Shown piece after piece: positions 61,485 to 64,000 of a DNA stretch of 64,000 nucleotides. The stretch is from NCBI GenBank assembly GCA_016712445.1, contig JADJRB010000003.1, positions 1 to 64,000 of the forward strand, written 5' to 3'. A model generated the notes under the pieces. The model searched no databases. It was not told where the DNA came from and saw only the letters and a list, made by a program, of their open reading frames with translations. The DNA is from Acidobacteriota bacterium (GTDB lineage: Bacteria > Pseudomonadota > Alphaproteobacteria > Caulobacterales > Hyphomonadaceae). Each line of letters starts with the position of its first letter. The stretch's first letter is position 1. The translations under genes were made by a program, and so were the position numbers.

Positions 61485-62885
61485 CTAATATGCCTCTTCC
61501 GCGAACACCTTCGAGAGGTCGCGGTTCCACGGACCGTAATAGCGCTGCAGCAGGCGCTCGGCCGGTGTCAGGCCCGAGGCGGCGATCTCGTCGAGGCCCG
61601 ACAGGAAGCCTGATTCGTCATCGCCTGCCGCCGAGAGGCGACCGCGCGCGCGCAGGCCGGCCCGCGAGATGGCCAGCACGTCTTTCGCAAGATCCTGCAT
61701 CGAGCGGCCGCCGGGCACCGGCGTCTTGAGGCCGAGCGTGCGCACGCCCTGGCGCATCGCTTCCCGCTCCGGCGCCGTCCAGCTCTTCACGAGGTCCCAG
61801 GCCGCATCAAGCGAGGACTGGGAATAAAGGATACCGGTCCAGAAGGCCGAGAAAGCGCAGAGCCGGTCCCAGGGACCGGCGTCCGAGCCGCGCATCTCGA
61901 GGAAGCGCTTCAGGCGCACTTCCGGGAAGATGGTCGACAGGTGATCGGCGAAATCGTCCATCGCGGGGCGCTCACCCGGCAGGATCGCCAGCTTGCCGTC
62001 CATGAAATCGCGGAAGCTGAGGCCGCTTGCGTCGAGGTACTGCCCGCCGCGGCGCACGAAATACATCGGCACATCGAGCGCATAGTCCACGTATTGCTCG
62101 AACCCGAAGCCCTGTTCGAAGGCGAAGGGCAGCATGCCCGAACGGTCGGGGTCCGTATCGGTCCAGATCTGCGACCGATAGGAGAGGAAGCCGTTGGGCC
62201 GGCCATCGATGAAGGGCGAGTTGGCAAACAGCGCCGTACCGAGCGGCTGCAGCGCGAGCGATACGCGCAGCTTCTGCACCATGTCGGCTTCCGAGCCGAA
62301 ATCGAGGTTCGCCTGCACGGTGCAGGTGCGGAACATCATCTGCCGTCCAAGACGGCCGACCTTATCCATGTAGGCCGTCATGATCTTGTAGCGGCCCTTG
62401 GGCATCACCGGCGTATCGGCCAGGCTCCAGATCGGGCTCGCGCCGAGGCCGAGGAAGCCGATGCCAAGGGGTTCGGCGAGTTCGCGGACTTCCGAAAGGT
62501 GCTGACCGACCTCGGTGCAGGTGTCGTGGATCGATTCAAGCGGCGCGCCTGACAGCTCGAACTGTCCGCCCGGCTCGAGGCTGACGCTGGCGCCGTTCTT
62601 CTTCAGGCCGATAAGGTGGCCACCCTCGACAATCGGCTCCCAGCCAAACCGGTCGCGCAGGCCTTCGAGCATGGCCTTGACCGACGCCTTGCCCTCATAG
62701 GGCAGCGGCTTGAGGCCGTCCCAGAGGAAGCCGAACTTCTCGTGTTCTGTGCCGATCCGCCAGTCCGCCTTGGGCTTGGAGCCGGCTTCCAAGTATTCAA
62801 CAAGCTCGGTCTTGCCGCTAATGCGCGGCGAGGCCTCGTCGATGTCGGTCGTGGGCGTCGTCACCGTCAGGCCTCCCGGCTTCAT
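61485..62885 (-). CDS. gshA: Glutamate-cysteine ligase
   Basis: From ATG 62885 the product is 466 residues of the plant/alphaproteobacterial type. Visible segments are RIGTEHEKFGFLWDG (start of the ATP and Glu site), GASVSLEPGGQFELSGAPL and PMYFVRRGGQYLDASGLSF, with FLEMRGSDAGPWDRLCAFSAF in the lid. It makes gamma-glutamylcysteine, the first step of glutathione synthesis. A GTG eight codons later is possible. It follows rsmE on the same strand by about 100 bp. Confidence 0.93.
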   Translation of the reverse strand: MKPGGLTVTTPTTDIDEASPRISGKTELVEYLEAGSKPKADWRIGTEHEKFGFLWDGLKPLPYEGKASVKAMLEGLRDRFGWEPIVEGGHLIGLKKNGASVSLEPGGQFELSGAPLESIHDTCTEVGQHLSEVRELAEPLGIGFLGLGASPIWSLADTPVMPKGRYKIMTAYMDKVGRLGRQMMFRTCTVQANLDFGSEADMVQKLRVSLALQPLGTALFANSPFIDGRPNGFLSYRSQIWTDTDPDRSGMLPFAFEQGFGFEQYVDYALDVPMYFVRRGGQYLDASGLSFRDFMDGKLAILPGERPAMDDFADHLSTIFPEVRLKRFLEMRGSDAGPWDRLCAFSAFWTGILYSQSSLDAAWDLVKSWTAPEREAMRQGVRTLGLKTPVPGGRSMQDLAKDVLAISRAGLRARGRLSAAGDDESGFLSGLDEIAASGLTPAERLLQRYYGPWNRDLSKVFAEEAY

Positions 62886-62991
62886 TCTTTCCGGTGTGCA
62901 GATAAGGGCGAATTGTGGCAACGCCAATGGCTCGCCGAAAATCGGCGCCAGCCGGGCCTAGGCGTTGGCGCGTAGCCGAAGGGTCCCCGGC

Positions 62992-63762
62992 TCAGCCCCA
63001 GTCGCCGCAGATCGACTGCCAGACGGCCATCGCCGCCGCCGCGGCCGTTTCGGCGCGCAGGATGCGCGGGCCGAGACTGACCGCGAAGGTGTCCGCGCGG
63101 GTGCGCAGGTGAGCGCGCTCTTCCGGCGTGAAACCGCCTTCCGGCCCGATCAGGATTGCCGCGTTCCTGCCCTTGAGGCGTTCAGCGACCGCGCGCAAAG
63201 GGTCTGCCCGGCCCGTGCTGCCCCCCCAAGGTGCTCCGGCCTCGTCACCCGCCTCATCGCAGAACAGGACGGCCGTTCCAGGCGGCAGCCCAGCGAGTGC
63301 AAAATCGAGCAATACGAGGTCTTCGACCTGCGGCAGGTCAAGCCGCTCGGTCTGTTCGGCGGCCTCCAGCGCAATCTTCCGGAACCGGTCGAGGCGGACG
63401 CTGCGTGTCTGGGTCCGGTGTGTGAGGACCGGACGGATCGAACCGGCGCCCAGTTCCGTTGCTTTCTCCACGATGAAGTCGGTCTCGTCCTTCTTCACGG
63501 GCGCGAACATCAGCGTCAGCGCGGGCGACGCGGCGGGCGGCTGCGCGCGGCGTTGCACAACCGGCGAAAGCTCGGCTTTCTTGCCGGTCGCGGACGAGAT
63601 CTGGCTGTCCCATTCTCCATCGCGGCCGTTGAATACGCGCACCTCGCTGCCCGGCTGGAGCCTGAGCACCCGCAGCAAATAGTTCGACTGTTCGTCATCC
63701 AGCGTGACCGGACGGCCGGCAGAAAGATCAGCAGAAACAAAGAGTCGGGGCGTTGTCGGCAT
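62992..63762 (-). CDS. rsmE: 16S rRNA (uracil-1498-N3)-methyltransferase
   Basis: The product of 256 residues has an N-terminal PUA-like domain and a SPOUT methyltransferase fold with a C-terminal knot: VEKATELGAGSIRPVLTHRTQ, LEAAEQTERLDLPQV, ILIGPEGGFTPEERAHL and VSLGPRILRAETAAAAAMAV. These are typical RsmE motifs for SAM binding. It methylates U1498 of 16S rRNA. It is divergent from ubiA. Confidence 0.93.
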   Translation of the reverse strand: MPTTPRLFVSADLSAGRPVTLDDEQSNYLLRVLRLQPGSEVRVFNGRDGEWDSQISSATGKKAELSPVVQRRAQPPAASPALTLMFAPVKKDETDFIVEKATELGAGSIRPVLTHRTQTRSVRLDRFRKIALEAAEQTERLDLPQVEDLVLLDFALAGLPPGTAVLFCDEAGDEAGAPWGGSTGRADPLRAVAERLKGRNAAILIGPEGGFTPEERAHLRTRADTFAVSLGPRILRAETAAAAAMAVWQSICGDWG

Positions 63763-63800
63763 GCCGGGCGGTATAACGCCGTTCGGGCTCGCCTGTCAGG

Positions 63801-63840
63801 TGTGGTTTTTGCATCACGCCTTGTGGTTTTAGAACCACAA
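63801..63840. promoter_or_regulatory. Palindrome between rsmE and ubiA
   Basis: TTGTGGTT (63821-63828) and AACCACAA (63833-63840) form a perfect inverted repeat around four bases. A second TGTGGTTTT lies about 20 bp to the left (63801-63809). The pair stands between divergent start codons 92 bp apart and may bind a regulator. Confidence 0.4.
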
Positions 63841-63853
63841 CCGGTGCGAGAAC

Positions 63854-64000
63854 ATGGCAGATCAGTTATATCCGCTGGTGATGACCCAGCCGCCGCGCTC
63901 AGACAATTCGGGAGGGTTCAGCTTCCCGGCCGACACAGCCCTGCGCGGCTGGCTGGCTGCCTTGCCGGCAGCCTGGCGCCCCTACGCGATGCTGGCCCGG
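63854..64000 (+). CDS. ubiA: 4-hydroxybenzoate polyprenyltransferase, N-terminal part
   Basis: The frame from ATG 63854 is open to the window end, 49 residues. The last part, LPAAWRPYAMLAR, is the start of the UbiA family just before its first membrane helix and Asp-rich site, which lie outside. The enzyme adds the prenyl tail in ubiquinone synthesis. The divergent placement beside rsmE is common in alphaproteobacteria and supports the call. Confidence 0.75.
   Translation, partial: MADQLYPLVMTQPPRSDNSGGFSFPADTALRGWLAALPAAWRPYAMLAR

Overview
The window is GC-rich alphaproteobacterial DNA. The supporting evidence is the ctaC-ctaD-ctaB-small protein-ctaG-ctaE-surf1-thrC cluster with tldD divergent from it, a ChvG/ChvI-type two-component pair, the rsmE-ubiA-gshA neighbourhood, an RplY of the long CTC type and the alphaproteobacterial acs/actP/DUF4212 acetate block. 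A marine stalked or budding lineage such as Hyphomonadaceae fits the gene content, but that is an inference and no rRNA is present to test it.

Positions 1-15,020 are the right part of an integrative conjugative element. From the left they hold: a partial zinc-ribbon membrane protein; two decayed genes (a DUF4393/Abi-alpha-like gene on + and an unnamed one on -, both readable only across several frames); a cut gene end; an IS21-family element (2845-5342) with frameshifts in istA and istB; and a trbE remnant that lost its N-terminus at the IS border. An intact run follows: trbJ, trbL, trbF, trbG, trbI, a DUF2274 gene, a DUF736 gene and a small hypothetical gene. The last cargo is a Fic protein, then a tyrosine recombinase preceded by four tandem 9-mers. 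The element abuts the 3' end of tRNA-Asp, which is the likely attachment site. The transfer module lacks trbB, trbC, trbD and most of trbE, so the element should not transfer by itself.

Positions 15,020-31,000 are chromosomal: AsmA-family protein, a membrane GGDEF-EAL protein, a DUF6134-like secreted protein, a sulfur amino acid run (cysK, mercaptopyruvate sulfurtransferase, metC), a C13-type peptidase, a lipoprotein, an oxidoreductase, two paralogous membrane proteins and polA. Positions 31,000-42,400 hold chvI and chvG separated by other genes, ppiB, acetate activation and uptake (acs, actP, DUF4212), an amidohydrolase/serine-hydrolase pair and a membrane protein with a double palindromic operator.

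Positions 42,400-64,000 hold rplY-pth, the qmcA-nfeD membrane pair, a peroxiredoxin, YqgE, acetyltransferases, an EAL protein, the aa3-type cytochrome c oxidase operon with its assembly factors running into surf1 and thrC, tldD, a rhodanese, a POT peptide transporter, gshA, rsmE and the start of ubiA. Several clear intrinsic terminators are annotated. The most unusual part is the left 6 kb: frameshifts cluster there and are almost absent elsewhere, and the IS21 copy joins the broken ends of two genes. I found no CRISPR array and no convincing new multi-gene system.
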